64,000 bases of DNA, taken from positions 1-64,000 of the forward strand of contig CAJQUN010000512.1 of the NCBI GenBank assembly GCA_907163345.1, in the 5' to 3' direction. A model generated the notes under the pieces. That model was not told the origin of the DNA, searched no databases, and saw only the letters and a program-made list of their open reading frames with translations. A program made the translations under genes and the position numbers. Source of the stretch: Haberlea rhodopensis. Taxonomy: Eukaryota; Streptophyta; Magnoliopsida; Lamiales; Gesneriaceae. Below, piece by piece: positions 37,770-51,779 of the stretch. Every line of letters begins with the position of its first letter. The stretch's first letter is position 1.

Positions 37770-40271
37770 CCTAGCCAGAGAAGTCACAATACTAGCAATA
37801 TATGAATTCCCGTCATCACTAAAGCCGTATATCACATGCTCCTCAAAATAACATGCACATCAATCAACTATATAAAAGAGGACTTCAACACTATTATACA
37901 GTCCATATACACGCATCCAGGTGCTCACACACGAGCAACAAATCAACGAATCAATTCTCAATGCGTAATTGATATGTACCATCAACCGCTACTTATACCA
38001 TAATCCTGCGAGCACTATTTTCCAGGGGTTCAGCTTTCTTCCCGAGACAAACGTTGTACCTGTTATACCTGTTTCAACAGAAACAGCCCCCACACGGGGT
38101 GGTCATCCAATATCACAAGACTCATATTCATAACAATGCATAATGATCATGATAAAATCATAATATAACAATTTAAGATTATTTAAAATCTATATGAAGA
38201 TGTACTCCCTGTACAATTTTGAATCTGCATAGCTTTCCACGAACTGTTCCTGTTTCAATCTCACACACTTTCATAATATCAAATTCAGTATCGTTATTCC
38301 AAATATGATACTCATCAATACAATAAATTCAATACAACCAAAATCTATTATTTATGCTTAATCATAAGCAGTTTAATATCGCATGAAATTTGTCTATCAA
38401 TCTGTCTCATTCTCACCCTTTCTCATATCGATCGTGCCCACGCCAACAATACTCAATTCGTATACTCGGCTCACGTACAACTACGTATCCCTCATATCAC
38501 GTATATGTACATATTCATTTTTTTACTCCTATATTCGGATCACGTACAATTACATATACACCCCACCACATAAGCCATACTCAACACACATATCAAATTC
38601 TTACTTTCCAACATGACATTCAACAATACATGAATATATGAATATGTAATTACTTCATAATATGTATACCTGGTCGCACGTCATTACGTACCTTATAATC
38701 TGTGTTCACCGTCAAGTCACCCTCCTTGTTGCCCGAGAGCTCAAGAAGACTCTATACGAACTCAAAAGTTTAAGGATCAATTCTTAACCAATACTTGATG
38801 GACATAATCTCACATTCAATCACAAAGCCATGCCCATAACATTACATAATTCAACTTCCCAACACAAACCTCCATTTTACACCCAACATGCTTCAAACAC
38901 CCAAACCAACACCGAAATGATTCAAGCAACAAGCTATGCAACGAAGAATCCATGTATACAAGAGGTTCTACCATAAATAACCGATTTTTCTTAATCCAAA
39001 CATAAAGTCTTTATTTGTTTAAATTCAACTTTAAACAAAGTAAGGATGCATTGAGTTCCAAAAATATGATTCATGATTTAGAACTCATTACTAAGATTAT
39101 CAACTCAATAAAGTGACATAAATTAACAATATGTGCTAAGATACGCAATCACGCATATATCTCACATACACTTTATTCCATGTTATAACACATACCATAC
39201 ATGCCTCTAAAGGTAATATATTCCACACCATAACCCAACACCTACCAAAGCATTACAATGGCTACAAGCCATGGAAGTTAATTCTTTTCACCACCTAGCA
39301 ACTATCAAGGCTTAAACCCTCACTTGAATCACATTTAAGCATATTAACAAACACCTTCCATGCATGGTTTTTAATCTTCATATTTTAATCCACAATGATA
39401 CTAGTCAATGCACAAATCAACAATTCCCTTCTAACAATTAATAGCATTCCTCATGCTCTCCAATTCCCAATTACAACACTTCAATACAGGTAGGAATACA
39501 TAATTACTAGCATAAACACCATCTACACACACAATGATCACGCACACACACACTCTGCACACACGCACACTGAGACGCACGCACGCACACACACACCTAC
39601 ACAGTAAAATTGTTAACCATGCTCCCAACAATCACATATAAATCCTTATAATAATCAACAACAAGAGGAAGCAACTTCTGGACAAAACAAAAAAAAACGT
39701 AGCATCATCTTTTTCCCCAAAAAAAATCTAACCAAATGCTTCAAAATCGGTGAAAATCGAAGCCAAGAAGAAATAAATTACCAAGGCATCGAAAAGCATC
39801 TCACTCACACGATATAGCACCAGAAATCGAACCCAAAACCAAGGTGAAATCTCTCCTTTCAGTGTGAGTAGGCGACAAAGTGAGATGGGGTGAGGGTGGC
39901 GATTTTTAGTGTGTGTGCGGTTGAGAAGTGTGTGTTTAAGTTAAACCCAAACATTAAATCTACACCTTTCATTTAAAATCATCTCAACCAACAATAATTA
40001 CTTTAATTTAAATCTCAATATTTGCAAGAATCCATATGAATTTAATTTACACCACAAGTTCAACCCAAAATTATTTATTTATCTCTCGACCAAAATATTA
40101 ACCCCAAGAATTTAAGAATCTCATTGAATTAAATTAAAATTATAAATACAATCCCGGAATCATTTATCCCAACTCCTTTCCAAAATTCGATACCTAATAA
40201 TTAAATCCTGACATATCATATAAACACCATAATTAAATCCATGAATGATTATTAATTATTCCGGACATCAC
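37770..40271 (-). mobile_element. LTR-like insertion in the gypsy RNase H region
   Basis: On the minus strand it starts TGATGTCCGGAATAATTAAT at 40271, closely like the LTR start at 47787 (TGATGCCCGAAATTATCTAG). It includes a GATTATAAGGTACG segment near 38695 that parallels GAGATAAGGTACG at 48815. Reverse transcriptase lies to its right and RNase H to its left, so it interrupts pol. Its left end is only approximate. AGTATTGTG occurs at both ends and may mark the target site. Confidence 0.5.
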
Positions 40272-42924
40272 ACAATACTTACATACCACATGTGAAAACA
40301 TTTACAATCCTCTAGTTGATATTTTTGCATAATCACATATTCTCTTGATCAAGATGGCAAAGCTAATCTGGAGTTGTAGTCAATTGTTGTTTCAATTTAT
40401 GAAAATAGTTTTCATATTCATCTGACCAACTGAACCCTGATTTTTCTTGGTCAATTGGGTAATAGACTTGGTTATCTGCAAGGATCACTTAATGCAACAC
40501 CTGCAATGGTTTGCCAAACCCTAGAAACTTTGAATCTCAAGTACATTGGATTGTCTGGACCAATTTATCACTGCCCCAATTTTACTTGGATCAAGTGATC
40601 CTCTGGAACAGATACCTCATGATCATGCCCAGGAGATTTCTGAATACTCGATTCATCAACATTGTAGATGAATTCTTCAGACCAAAAGACATTACTCAAA
40701 ATTTAAAATGCCCAAATATCTAGTCATAAACTGTCTTAGGACTATCTTCCTTACTGACTCTGAGCGGAGTGAAGACGTATCTTTGAATAAACTGCTACTC
40801 CTTGAAGTTTAATCGATCATCGATTTTAGACAACATGTATTTATTCGTGACAGTAACTCGATCCTGATGCCTATAATCGATGCATATCATCATCGTACCA
40901 TCTTTCTTCTACACAAACAGGCGCTCCACATGGTGACATGCCCGAACGTATGAAGATTCTGCAACTGCTTTATCAATTCCTTGAATCTGTTGATGCCATC
41001 TCGTATAGTGTTTTAGCAACTGACTCCGTACCTAGCATCATTTCGGTGCCGACAACGATCCCTCTGTGGTGGGGAATCCAAAAATCTCATCTGACTGACG
41101 CATTAGGCAGTACTCTATACTTCGAAATGTCTGGTATTTGCTGCTCTTCCATTGTGATATTAATCGCGTACTTCATATATCCTTAATTTTCAAAGGATAA
41201 CAACCGATGCATATTCATCATCCATGCTAACGGTAATAGCCTGACATACTAGGCCATAACAATTTCACGTAGGACCATTAAATGATCGAAACCATACTGT
41301 ATCCCTGAAACAATACACAGTATCTCGCGTGCAAGGATCAATCAAATTGGTATACTAGTAGCACCATCAAATTGGTCATGAACTCTCATCATACTTTGGT
41401 ATACAGTTAAAGCAACATAACTAGTTTGAGTGAATCTATCACTAATGTGATAGATGAAGTTTCTTATATCAAATAAATTCGTCCAGTGCGATCAAAATTA
41501 AAATATATACTTGCGATCACACTTCCTGAAATCTCTTTAACTTGATCATCTGTCCAAACGAACACCCTGACTGGCTGAGGGTTTCGGAGAAAGCTATGGA
41601 GTATTACTCCCACTCTGCGATTGATTGGACTACTGGTGGAACTGAGTGGATCAAAACCGAGAGCCACTTTCAAAAACCTCCTCCAGCAAAGAGTATCTGC
41701 TACTATGGCTGTATCCATCCCTAACTGTCAACTCTGGGATAATACTCTGTCTAACCACAGTCTTACAAGACTTCCAAACTCCTATGCATTTATCAATATG
41801 TTGTCTACATCCTCAATAATTCGCAAGATTCAGCAAACAACCCATAATCACTCCTAGAACCCCTTGTTCCGGATGATCTGAATTAATATCCTAATCTTCA
41901 TACCTTTCGGTTCCTAAAATTGTTGAGGCTTCTACTGTTATTGATATTACTATTGGAGCTGCTGTTGAATTGCTCCATACATGAATATCCGGCTTCTGAG
42001 ACAACTGAGGAACAACTAAGTGCTTCTTCTCAATCAGTTCGATCTCAACTTTTGATCTATCGGTTAAACTGGCTCAAGTCGGGTTCTCCCATAATACTTG
42101 ATATGGTACTAACGAATTCGTCCTCCAAAAAGAACAACTTGCCACTTCCGAGTTCTCTTTCCAGGTAGTCCTCCTTATTTGAGAGACCAACCACAAGGGT
42201 CCAACTCCGGAAAAGTGTACGAAAAGAAAGATTCTGATTTATTGGAGTCACTCGATAAAATCCAATAAGATATGGTTCAATAATTCTGCCCTTACCCCAG
42301 AGTCAATAAAATTTGGGAAGGCGTAAATACAGTAAATAAGGCACAATGTTTCTCAATCTGATATTACGAATAGTTAGAGTCTCCAGAAGGAATTTAAATG
42401 AAACATATCTAGAAATGAAATACGACGATCTACACATACAATTCTCGATTTGTCAAGAGCATAGCTCTATGTTATCGTCTAGGCGTGCTCCACTTGACGA
42501 ATATTTCTGCATACACTCTCGTCTTATTGATCTCTAGTTCTCAAAATGAGTCGACAAAATGCGCGATTAATTATTTTCGGTGTCATTTTACTTGACACAA
42601 GGGTTAAATCTAAAATTCATAGATAAAAATCCCAGATTTAGATGTCATTTTCTTCTACAAGAGATACGGATTAAATTTTGCAATCTCACCAAGTTATCAC
42701 TAAGTTCGAATCCAATCCACGATCTACAGTTCTTACAGGTAAATCACCTACCTATCCATGCCTATTTGGTCTCTACATGTATGTACTCAAATTAACATGT
42801 AATCACAGCAGACAAAAGCATATAAAAACACGTATTCAATTACATGCACAAACATTTTATTTGTAATTAGAATCAGTGTCCTAACTTTAGCTCGAGCATA
42901 TCCAGATTATGCTCTGATACCAAC

Positions 42925-45343
42925 TGTGAGGGCCCGTCCTAATCATGTGTTTAATTATCACACAGTGATTATTTTTCATTAACAACGGAAGATTATTTAA
43001 AATTTATCAACATGTGGCCCAAAATTTTTTGATTTTACATATATCATAGTACTGAAATTTATGTAATTCCAGTATCACAATTTAACATTTTATTCATCGC
43101 ATAAGCATCAAACATAAACTTCCCAGTAATGTAATACTTAAAATACAGATACTCGGGGCATACCCTGGTAAATTGAATCGTAGTTAAAAATACAAATACT
43201 GGGACTCACACTCCTCAATACCGAATCTGAGCTCGATCACGTTAAGCTCTGGCACTCCTAGATGCCGCCTCACGAATATCAGACATCTGTCTACCTGTAA
43301 TACCTGGCATGGCCATACAACAAAGACATGACAGCCCCCACAAAGGGGGTCAGTAACCCCAGTACAAGAAACAAGTAATATCACATTATATGGGAAAGTA
43401 ACATACAATGCTTGTTGTGCATGAATGCAACGCGTGTTCAGGGTAACAATCTCAAAGTAACGATAAGTCCGGAATCAAATGAATCGTCATCAACAATCTC
43501 AAATCTCAAGCTCGAGCTAGGGCGTCCACCTGCTTGTCGCTACGACGTATTTCTCCGTCGAGCCATTGGCGGTCCCTCATCCCTCGTGTCTGGGCGAAGT
43601 CGGCACACTCGTCGCTACAGTACTACCTAAACTGAGCCATCGATTTACCCATCATCCCCAGACCACGTACCATGGATCTCAAAAGAAATGATTGAGATAT
43701 CAAAGAATCACTAGGATCAATATGATATGTCTAATGTCCATGCATCTCAATGTATCATGTAATAACATATGATGCATCTCAGTATCTCATGTCATATCAT
43801 CTCATGCAGTTCAATGTATCACATATACTGCAGTTCAACATGTGATATAATCACGTAGGAAAATCACATAATGACAAGTAAAATCATACCCCGGGAACAT
43901 CACATGTCTTTGTCAGACATAGTGATAAAACCAATTTTCTACGTACCTCCGACCAGAACTAACTATACCGAGTGCTCCTCAATCAACCTCGGAATATAAT
44001 AACCTGGTAAAACAGTTCCAAGTGCGATAGAATGTGACATACTAGCTTAAAACTTGATAACACATTAATCAACTTAGACCCAATATCATTTCTACATTTC
44101 GGCTCGTACGATAATAAATCTCGGCTTGTAACTTATCCGATACTTAACCAAAACTCAAGGGTCCAGTGTAGTTTAAAACTAACTCAAAAAAGAACATTTC
44201 ATCAGTTCAACTCATCTTCAAATTCTTTCATATAGCCTTTGAAAAATGGCCAAGAACAATTTGTTAGAAAACAGGGGAATTCACCATTTTCCCACTGACC
44301 CATTTTCGTAAAAAATCCAACTACCCGATTCTAGTTCTCAAAGTTCAAAAAATTAAAGGACTACATTTCTTCTTTTATGAGGTCGTCCATCTAAAGGGAG
44401 CTTGAACACCAACAACCCTAACATTTAAAAATCTGATTTCCAACTTGAGCGGTTCTAGTAAAAATACTATAACTTTTTATTTTTAAATTCAAATTGAGTG
44501 ATTCCAGTGGCAAATGATAGCCAACTTGATGCACTACAACCCTTATTTCAAGACATTTTCTGGAATTTCACGCCAAAAATACTCAGGAATCCGAATAATA
44601 CACTGCATGCAAATAACTTTCCTGAGCACAGATAGTAAAATGAGCAAAATTCACTCATTTTAACTCTAAATCACATGCAGTTTTTTTAATACGCATAAAA
44701 TTCGAAGATGTACAACTTTTATTATTACTTATCACACTCGAAATTTAACTAAATCAAAACATCGAGCTCGTCTACTGCATGCAACACTATTTCATGCAGA
44801 ATAAATTGACAGCAACTATCTCTTGTTAAGGCTCATCAATTTCGACCCTAGTACTTAAACCTAACTGAAATAGACTTAAAAGAGAGTTATACCTTCCTCT
44901 TCTTGAAGGGTTGAAGCATAAAACCACCACCATCATCCAATTTCAGCCTTCCAAGAGTTTTCACCTCATCAAACACCTCCAACTCCAAAACTTCTTGGAG
45001 ATTCTTGCTCCTCTCCTCAATGCGTGTTCAATCTATGCTTGCATGCTAGTTTAAAACAAGGTTTTGGGAGCAAGATTGAAGGAGAATTTCAAAAATGGAA
45101 GAAGAAAAGATTGACAATTTGAGTTGACAACTTAGTGCATGTCTTGCATGGTATAATTTGCATGGTGCAAAATGCAAAAGGTCGAGACATATATAGATGT
45201 ACATGTATTTTATCTCAATTAAATACAAGGCGTCGTGATCCGAAACACCTTAATTCGTACTCTATACCTTTATTATCTGGGTTTACTTATCTGGGTTTAC
45301 TTAATAGTGATTAATCCGAATTAATTAGCAACATGGTCTTGCA
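42925..45343 (-). mobile_element. 5' LTR of minus-strand gypsy element
   Basis: On the minus strand it begins TGCAAGACCATGTTGC at 45343 and ends GGGCCCTCACA at 42925, followed two bases later by TGGTATCAGAGC, the tRNA-Met primer site. Length is 2419 bp. It is clearly similar to 33206-35850, with differences throughout, so the insertion is not recent. Confidence 0.8.
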
Positions 45344-45461
45344 TTTGAATATACGACCGTTGCTTTCTATTTTAGTAAAGTGACACAAAAGTCGGACTCA
45401 TTGTACTACATACTGAATTAGCCGGAAAATACTTATATAGACCGGGTGTTTGTAAAGACCA

Positions 45462-45526
<65 letters not shown>

Positions 45527-47786
45527 CGTAAGATCGGATATATAGAAGTGGGACCAGAATTAGCCAGTGAACAATTATTGATCAGACAAGATATGTGCTA
45601 AATCCCTGATTTCACGCCAAATCATATCATTGTCCGTATTTAACCTCATTATGAACGTTGGACGTCCATTATATAAGGAAGAAGTTTTGAGTAGTTTGAA
45701 CAAGTCATTTATGCCAGTTCTGATTGAAAGCTATCAAAAGTTATTCGATTCAACTGAAAGCAATCCAAACACTATATCAATTACATACTTAAAAGCTTTC
45801 TGAAGCTTTCGCTTTGAGCACTCTGCTCAACCTTAGCACTACAATAATTTCATATCTGATCTATTTGAGATCATTGTGCTAGTATTTGTTTGAGAGCTTA
45901 AGTGTCTGAAAGTGATTTGTTTGTATTCGCCAGAATAATTTTTTATGCAAATTGTATTGTGAAGTGTGTGAGACTAGGACTTTCAGCACATTCCAGAAGA
46001 ACTTCGCTGAAGTGGGCCCATTCTCTTCTGTAAAAACCCGACCCTAATGCTGTTCAATCTATTCTCTCCTCCATCCTAAGAGTCCAGTCCAAACATTTCT
46101 ACCGTAAATGGCCCTAAGCAATTTGGTCAATGAATACTCGAGATCGGCTGTTCGAGTATTTACTTATTTGATAGCTGGGCAGTTTTTGGATGGCCCTCGT
46201 GAGTGTCATCTAATTTTTTCACACCCAGGGTTTAGACCAGTGCAAACACGATGCACAATGGGCTCATGTCTAAGTATATGAAAATTGTTAACCCAATTAC
46301 AAAAGTGTGTAGTAGTATACGTCATATTGATGTGTACAGAAAATGTATTAACGTAGTGATTCTTGTTCTATGATTGAAGCAGCTAATGGGTAACTGATTA
46401 TGTGTATGATCATGATATTAGAGCATAAACTTTTCTAATAAATACCCTACACCAGATTTTAGTCGAATGACGACGTATAGTGAGAATGATGCTTAAGGAA
46501 ACATGAGAACTGCTACTCCATTTTGGGACATCTGTAGTATAAGGTATTATGTTGGTTAATGTGCATTGCGTACTTTTGCTACCACACAGATATGAGATTA
46601 ATCATACAACTATAGGGTTGGTGCACCGTTACTGCTTGGTGTATGGTTATTTTTTTCAAAAGGATGCATGATATGGTAAATGTTGTCTACATTAGTTATA
46701 TGGATGACTGCTTGTGAGGTGAAGCTCGAGAAATGAATAATATTATATCTAAGTGAAAAGGATATCGGATACATGATTGTAAGTTTCATTTCCCTGTGTT
46801 GGTTGATATTTGATGCGGAAGTGGAAAGAATGGTAGTTATCAATGTCATAAAGAATAACATAATTAGTAGACATTCAATAATGATACAATGTTGTGAGTA
46901 AGTTCGATGTGGCAAAACAAATACAAAAAGGATGTAGAATACAATAATAATGGAATGTTGTTAAAATCCTTTATGATGATTCCATTGATAATTATTCCTT
47001 AACTGAGGACAAAGAAGTGATCAATGAAACTATTTGAAAACTCGATGATCATCTTTAGAGATGTGGTTTTTGTGGTTTTTTATGATGATACCATTATGAA
47101 TAAGTACAGAAAATTCAATCATTAAATTTAGTTGTAAAGTTAACAATGTAATTAGACAATATTTGTTCTATATGATATGGTTGTTGTCATGCTAATAGTG
47201 TGTTGAGAACATGTAATCATTAGTGCTGGAATTTGACATCAAGTAAGATGCAATACCACTAGAGTGTAACAGATGGACATGTATATGTGTTGTAAGAGTT
47301 TAAATGACCTTGTAAGAACTCTGTCTAAAAATTGAAACTCAATGAACAATAAGAAAACAATGTATTGTTATTTGGTAGATGAGAAGTAATGACTATACAA
47401 AATATATAATGTTGTGAAATATTGTTGAGAGATGACTTATGAAATGCTCAGTCAATAATGATTATGTGCATGTGATAATTAATCAGACAATAATGAAGGC
47501 TAATTGATGATTGGAAATGTGATTAAGTTCATCTTGTAATGATTAACATCAATGAGGATACAAGTATAATTACCTCATTAAATGGTAATGTCAAAATATA
47601 GTGAAATTGCATAAATTTGCAGTCTTGAAAGTGTTTGTGTGGTACACACGTTGGATGATAATGTTTTATCCTTCAGTTATGATTCAACACTACCCCCAGA
47701 TTATTCGACGGTATGTACGTTACTTGTGGGTCCAGGAATTGTGCATTTTAATTTTGGGGTCAAAATTTTATTGTTGGATAGAAATA
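45344..47786. other. Repeat-derived DNA, no gene seen
   Basis: A (TA)n tract lies at 45466-45519. Positions 45540-46000 resemble a Copia-type LTR leader (ATATAAGGAAGAAG followed by TTGTTTGAGAGCTTAAG). The rest is AT-rich with frequent stops on both strands and no recognisable domain. Confidence 0.35.
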
Positions 47787-48864
47787 TGATGCCCGAAATT
47801 ATCTAGATTTAATTATTTAAATTAATTGAGGTAAACTTGAGTTAATTTCGGGAATTAAATTATTGGGAGTCACAGTCGGAATTAATCGAGTACGAGTGAA
47901 TTTGTGGTGCAAATTTTAATGAAAAATTCTTTTAAATAATAAGGGCAATTAGTTTGTGTTTTGATTTAATTACATTAATTGATTAGTGAGGTAAATGAGA
48001 TTGAATGGTGTGGCTAAAGTTATAACAAAACACACACTAACTCCTTCAACACACACTAAAAGAATCGATCTTGCTCTCTCCCTCCTTGGATCATCACGCC
48101 ATCTCCCTCTCTAGCTTCAAGGGACGATTTCTTCCTCCTTTCAAGCTCAATTTATTCAACTTTGTGTGTGTAGATTATTACCTTGCACCTTATTTAGACT
48201 TCCTTGGATATTTTTGGAGCATTATTCGGCTCTCTTTTGGTTTGGAGAAAGACAAGGGGTGTTCGGTTATGGCTCTTGGCTAGTGAGAGTTTTGGTCTTT
48301 TGTAATTGATTTCTACCTTATGGGTTGTTTTCTAGTTGGATTTAAACCATTGTTGGAGTTTTTTGTGAAAATGGAGGTGTTGTGTGCGTGTGTTACTGTG
48401 TGCATGCGTTACTGTGTGTAGATAGTTGATGTATACACATTTTTGTGTGTGTGTTTCAGTATGTATGTGTATGTGATATATACACATATGCAATAGTATT
48501 TCAGCATATATTGGTCTATATAGGTTTTGTATACACATTTGTGTCTGTTCCAACACGTATTGGTGTGTATATACTTTATAATATCCGTGTGTGTGTATTG
48601 CAGCGTGTAGCGGTGAGAGTATATGCTATAACTTATGAATAAATGAGTTATTGCTAGAACTTGAAGGCTAGTTTGATTTGTGTAATTGTTGAAGGTTGAT
48701 TAGTATATCACTTTATTGAATTCTTGATTATTGATACTGAGCCGTTGAATTTGTGTAGAGATTTCTCGAGGCTCCGGACAAAGAGTAGGGCAACTTAACT
48801 GATATTACTGGAGATAAGGTACGACGTACGAGCCTAAATAAATATATTATATGTTGTGATTGTC

Positions 48865-49170
48865 GAACAGTGTGTTGTTCTTGTGTTTGGGTTGCTGTTG
48901 AGACAAGAGATGTGTATTTATGGCATTTGGGTCGTCATTGTGATGTACGGTGTGTATTTATGGTATTTGGGTCGGCATTGTGTTGTACGGTGTGTGTTTA
49001 TGGTATTGCGTCGACGTTGAGACGAGCGATGTATATTTATAGTATTTGGGTCGCCATTGAAACGAGCGATGTGTAATTATGGTATTTGAATCGCTTTGAG
49101 AATGAGCGATGTATTGTTATGGTAGTGGGTTGTCGTTGAAGCGAATCGATGTGTTAATGTGATATAAAGA
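48865..49170. repeat. 44-48-bp minisatellite in LTR
   Basis: About six diverged units carry GTATTTATGGTATTTGGGTCG and ...GACGAGCGATGT. An open frame through it (VYLWHLGRHCDVRCVFMVFG) only reflects the repeat. Confidence 0.75.
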
Positions 49171-49478
49171 CCGCTGAAGTGACCGATGTGATATTACGAA
49201 AAACAGATAGTGGATTGATTTAAATACTGTGATTATTATGAAATTGATAACTTGTGGAATTATGAGATCTCATACTGTATTGACATACTCAGGGAGTGTC
49301 TCGTTGTTTTACAATATTATATTCTTATGAGTTCTGAAATGTGGATCGTAGATGACATTGAACAACGTGTTGTGAATGTGAGGAATTATCGTGGTAATGA
49401 AACAAATTTATAACTTTTAGCATGTATTTTATACTTGTGTATTGTGGGGACATGAACATCAAAGAGACCTCTTATTAA

Positions 49479-49486
<8 letters not shown>

Positions 49487-49532
<46 letters not shown>
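49487..49532. repeat. Compound (TA)n(TG)n microsatellite
   Basis: A run of TA followed directly by a run of TG, within the plus-strand LTR. Confidence 0.9.
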
Positions 49533-49835
49533 GTGTGCTTACCTTATGTGGTGGATGTTTATATGGAAACACGGTACATGTCTAGCTTTTGGAAGTATGA
49601 GGAGATAGTGCTAATACATCTAGAAGAGTAGCATGATCGAGTTGAGTTAGACGTCCGTAGTGTAGGTTTAGAAATATAACTATCATTTTTATTGGACTAT
49701 AATATTTTGTTTAGTACTATTTTATTTGTCTCGCTTTTGATGTCGAGTACTAGCTAGACGTTTATACTTTGATGCATTTTTTTGTTGGATTAGTGATGGA
49801 TATTAGTGATGTTGTTTGGGAAACTGGGGTCTTAC

Positions 49836-51750
49836 ACTTGACTACTCAAGTTAGCCTTAGAATTCAATAAAAAAAATTCAGTGTCTCAGAATTGAGTGAA
49901 AAAATTTCTTAAAATTCTCCCATAAAATAACATGAAACCCACAAAATTTGAGCTTAATGTGTCAAGTTTTTTGGAAATGAAAATTCCTAAAAGTTATGGC
50001 CATTGAAGTTTGACCGACAGACAACACAAATATATTTCGAAAACCAAACTGATTTAGTATACAAAACTAATTCAGTGCGTGATGACTGATGGTTGCAGGA
50101 CGAATCGGTTCAGAACTGATGAAGGGTCAGAACTAATGGATTCAAACTAATCAGCTCTACAAAACTGATGTATGGTCACTATAAGGTTGTTGGTACTATA
50201 TGTCGGTTCTGTTGACCTGCTCTACGACGTGTTTTACAGATTGGTTTGAAGGTCGATCCTACAAGTCAGTTCTATATATGATATTATACTCAACTGATCA
50301 TCCAACTCAGTCGGTCACTACTGGACTGATATGTTCTAGTTTGGTCTGCTTAACTGATTTACTCAAGTGATCTGCTAACCTAAGATACATATTTGTTCTA
50401 CTGATCTGTTCTATAGATCCGATCTGGTCTACAGATTTGGTCTCTTTATTTTGACTAGGCTTTACTCTACTCGACTGATCTGTTCTACTACTCAACTCTA
50501 CAGAACTAATCTATTCTACAGTTTATCCAGATATTTCCCAGCTGGATTATGGAAATCTTGCTCTAATACCACTTAAATGTCACACCCCAAGATCGAAACC
50601 GATGATACTGGCGTTGCTTTCAAATTAAAAATTCGAAAACAACAAGCCTCAGATACATATATCAAATAACAAGTCTTTTCATTCCATAAAGATTAAAATT
50701 GTCCTTTACAACCCGAACTTATGAGTACAAGAATGATGACAACATAATTTTTTTTAGAGCGATTACAACATAATTTAAAAGCAAGATACATTGGAAGCTA
50801 AAATAAACGAAACTAAAATAACAGTAGCGGTTGACTTCATTTCAGCGGCAGCTCACCATCCCCAAAACTAACATTGTTCTTCGTCTTCTACCTCGGATTT
50901 GTATAATTTAGGAGGGACGTAAGGGGGTGAGTGTTTGGATAAACACCCAGCAAACAGGGGCCAGTCAAACGCACAGAACAAATATATACATATATAATTC
51001 GAAACAGAACTGATATTTAAAACAACAAAACTGGTTCCATTAGAACAGAACTGAAACATCTAATATTGTTTAATAGAGCCTAAACAGATATATTAAAATG
51101 CTCACCTAGAGCCTAAACAGATTTCTCACCTAGAGCCAGAACAAAACGATACCAAATCTGTGTAGATTGCATATCTCAATAGAACAAATTTTAAACGAGT
51201 TAAGCAAAATAAATTCTCTAGTTTCTCCCTGATACTGATATCAGTTATCTAGACTTAACCCTCATAGAGATAAGGTCAGAACATCGGTTCAACCCTCCGA
51301 CTAAAGGATCTGGCGCACCAGAACAACGGTTAACCAATGTATCAGGTCAGAGTAATGTTATAACCCCACCGCATCAGGGTCAGAATTTGGAATTCCTACC
51401 ATTTGGATTTTGAAATTTAACGTTCCATGATCGCCACTTTAATCACATTCATCTCCAATAATGCCCATGATTCATAGCAGTTACAATTTCTGTAATGAAT
51501 GAGTAGTGTGTTTGACTTAGTCTTCTTGATTTGATAAATAGAGCTGATTGAAATGCATATGTTGAGCTGATGGATCTCCATAGGTTGAGCAGCTTGAAAG
51601 GTTGAACAGATTCTTGAAGCATAAATAAAGCTGATTTGCTTGGTTAAATGAGGGTCAGCTGAGCTGAATTTTTCCAATTGAGTTGAGGGTCAGCTGAGCT
51701 GATTTGAACCTGCTGAGCCAATCAGTTGAGCCGATTATAGGTGCAGATTT
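49836..51750 (-). mobile_element. Second minus-strand LTR element: LTR, primer site and leader
   Basis: The LTR end GGGGTGTGACA (50588-50578, minus) is followed by TGGTATTAGAGC (50571-50560), one base from the tRNA-Met primer site. The LTR runs right to about 51750, its outer end unclear. The leader runs left to about 49836, where the plus-strand LTR cuts it. CTGAT/ACTGATC-rich blocks in 50080-50520 are low-complexity. No pol is seen. Confidence 0.5.
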
Positions 51751-51779
51751 GGGTCTTCACCATCAGCATTTGTACACCA

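Larger units (their letters stand above)
35851..42924 (-). mobile_element. Internal region of gypsy element with decayed pol
   Basis: Minus-strand traces run in gypsy order. A protease/gag region lies near 42250-41500. Reverse transcriptase includes a degraded KDGTMMICIDYRHQD near 40880 and SGFSWSDEYEN at about 40440. RNase H (VYNLELAAITVGLKLW) is near 37500. Integrase tail (KTLEFDVDDGVFLQ) is near 36330, and FEDEI-like ends lie at 35885. Many stops break the frames. The primer site TTGGTATCAGAGC (42923-42911) matches initiator tRNA-Met. An LTR-like insertion (about 37770-40271) splits RNase H. Confidence 0.7.
47787..49835 (+). mobile_element. Plus-strand LTR, probably solo or 3'
   Basis: Begins TGATGCCCGAAATTATC and ends GGGGTCTTACA, with canonical TG...CA ends. 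It is related to the minus-strand LTR at 37770-40271. No primer site follows it, so it is a 3' or solo LTR. It contains a diverged 44-48-bp minisatellite at about 48865-49170 (TATTTATGGTATTTGGGTCG and variants). Confidence 0.55.

Noticed and set aside
46610..46915. 101-residue minus-strand frame
   Set aside because: No domain or gene-like context; isolated in repeat-derived AT-rich DNA.
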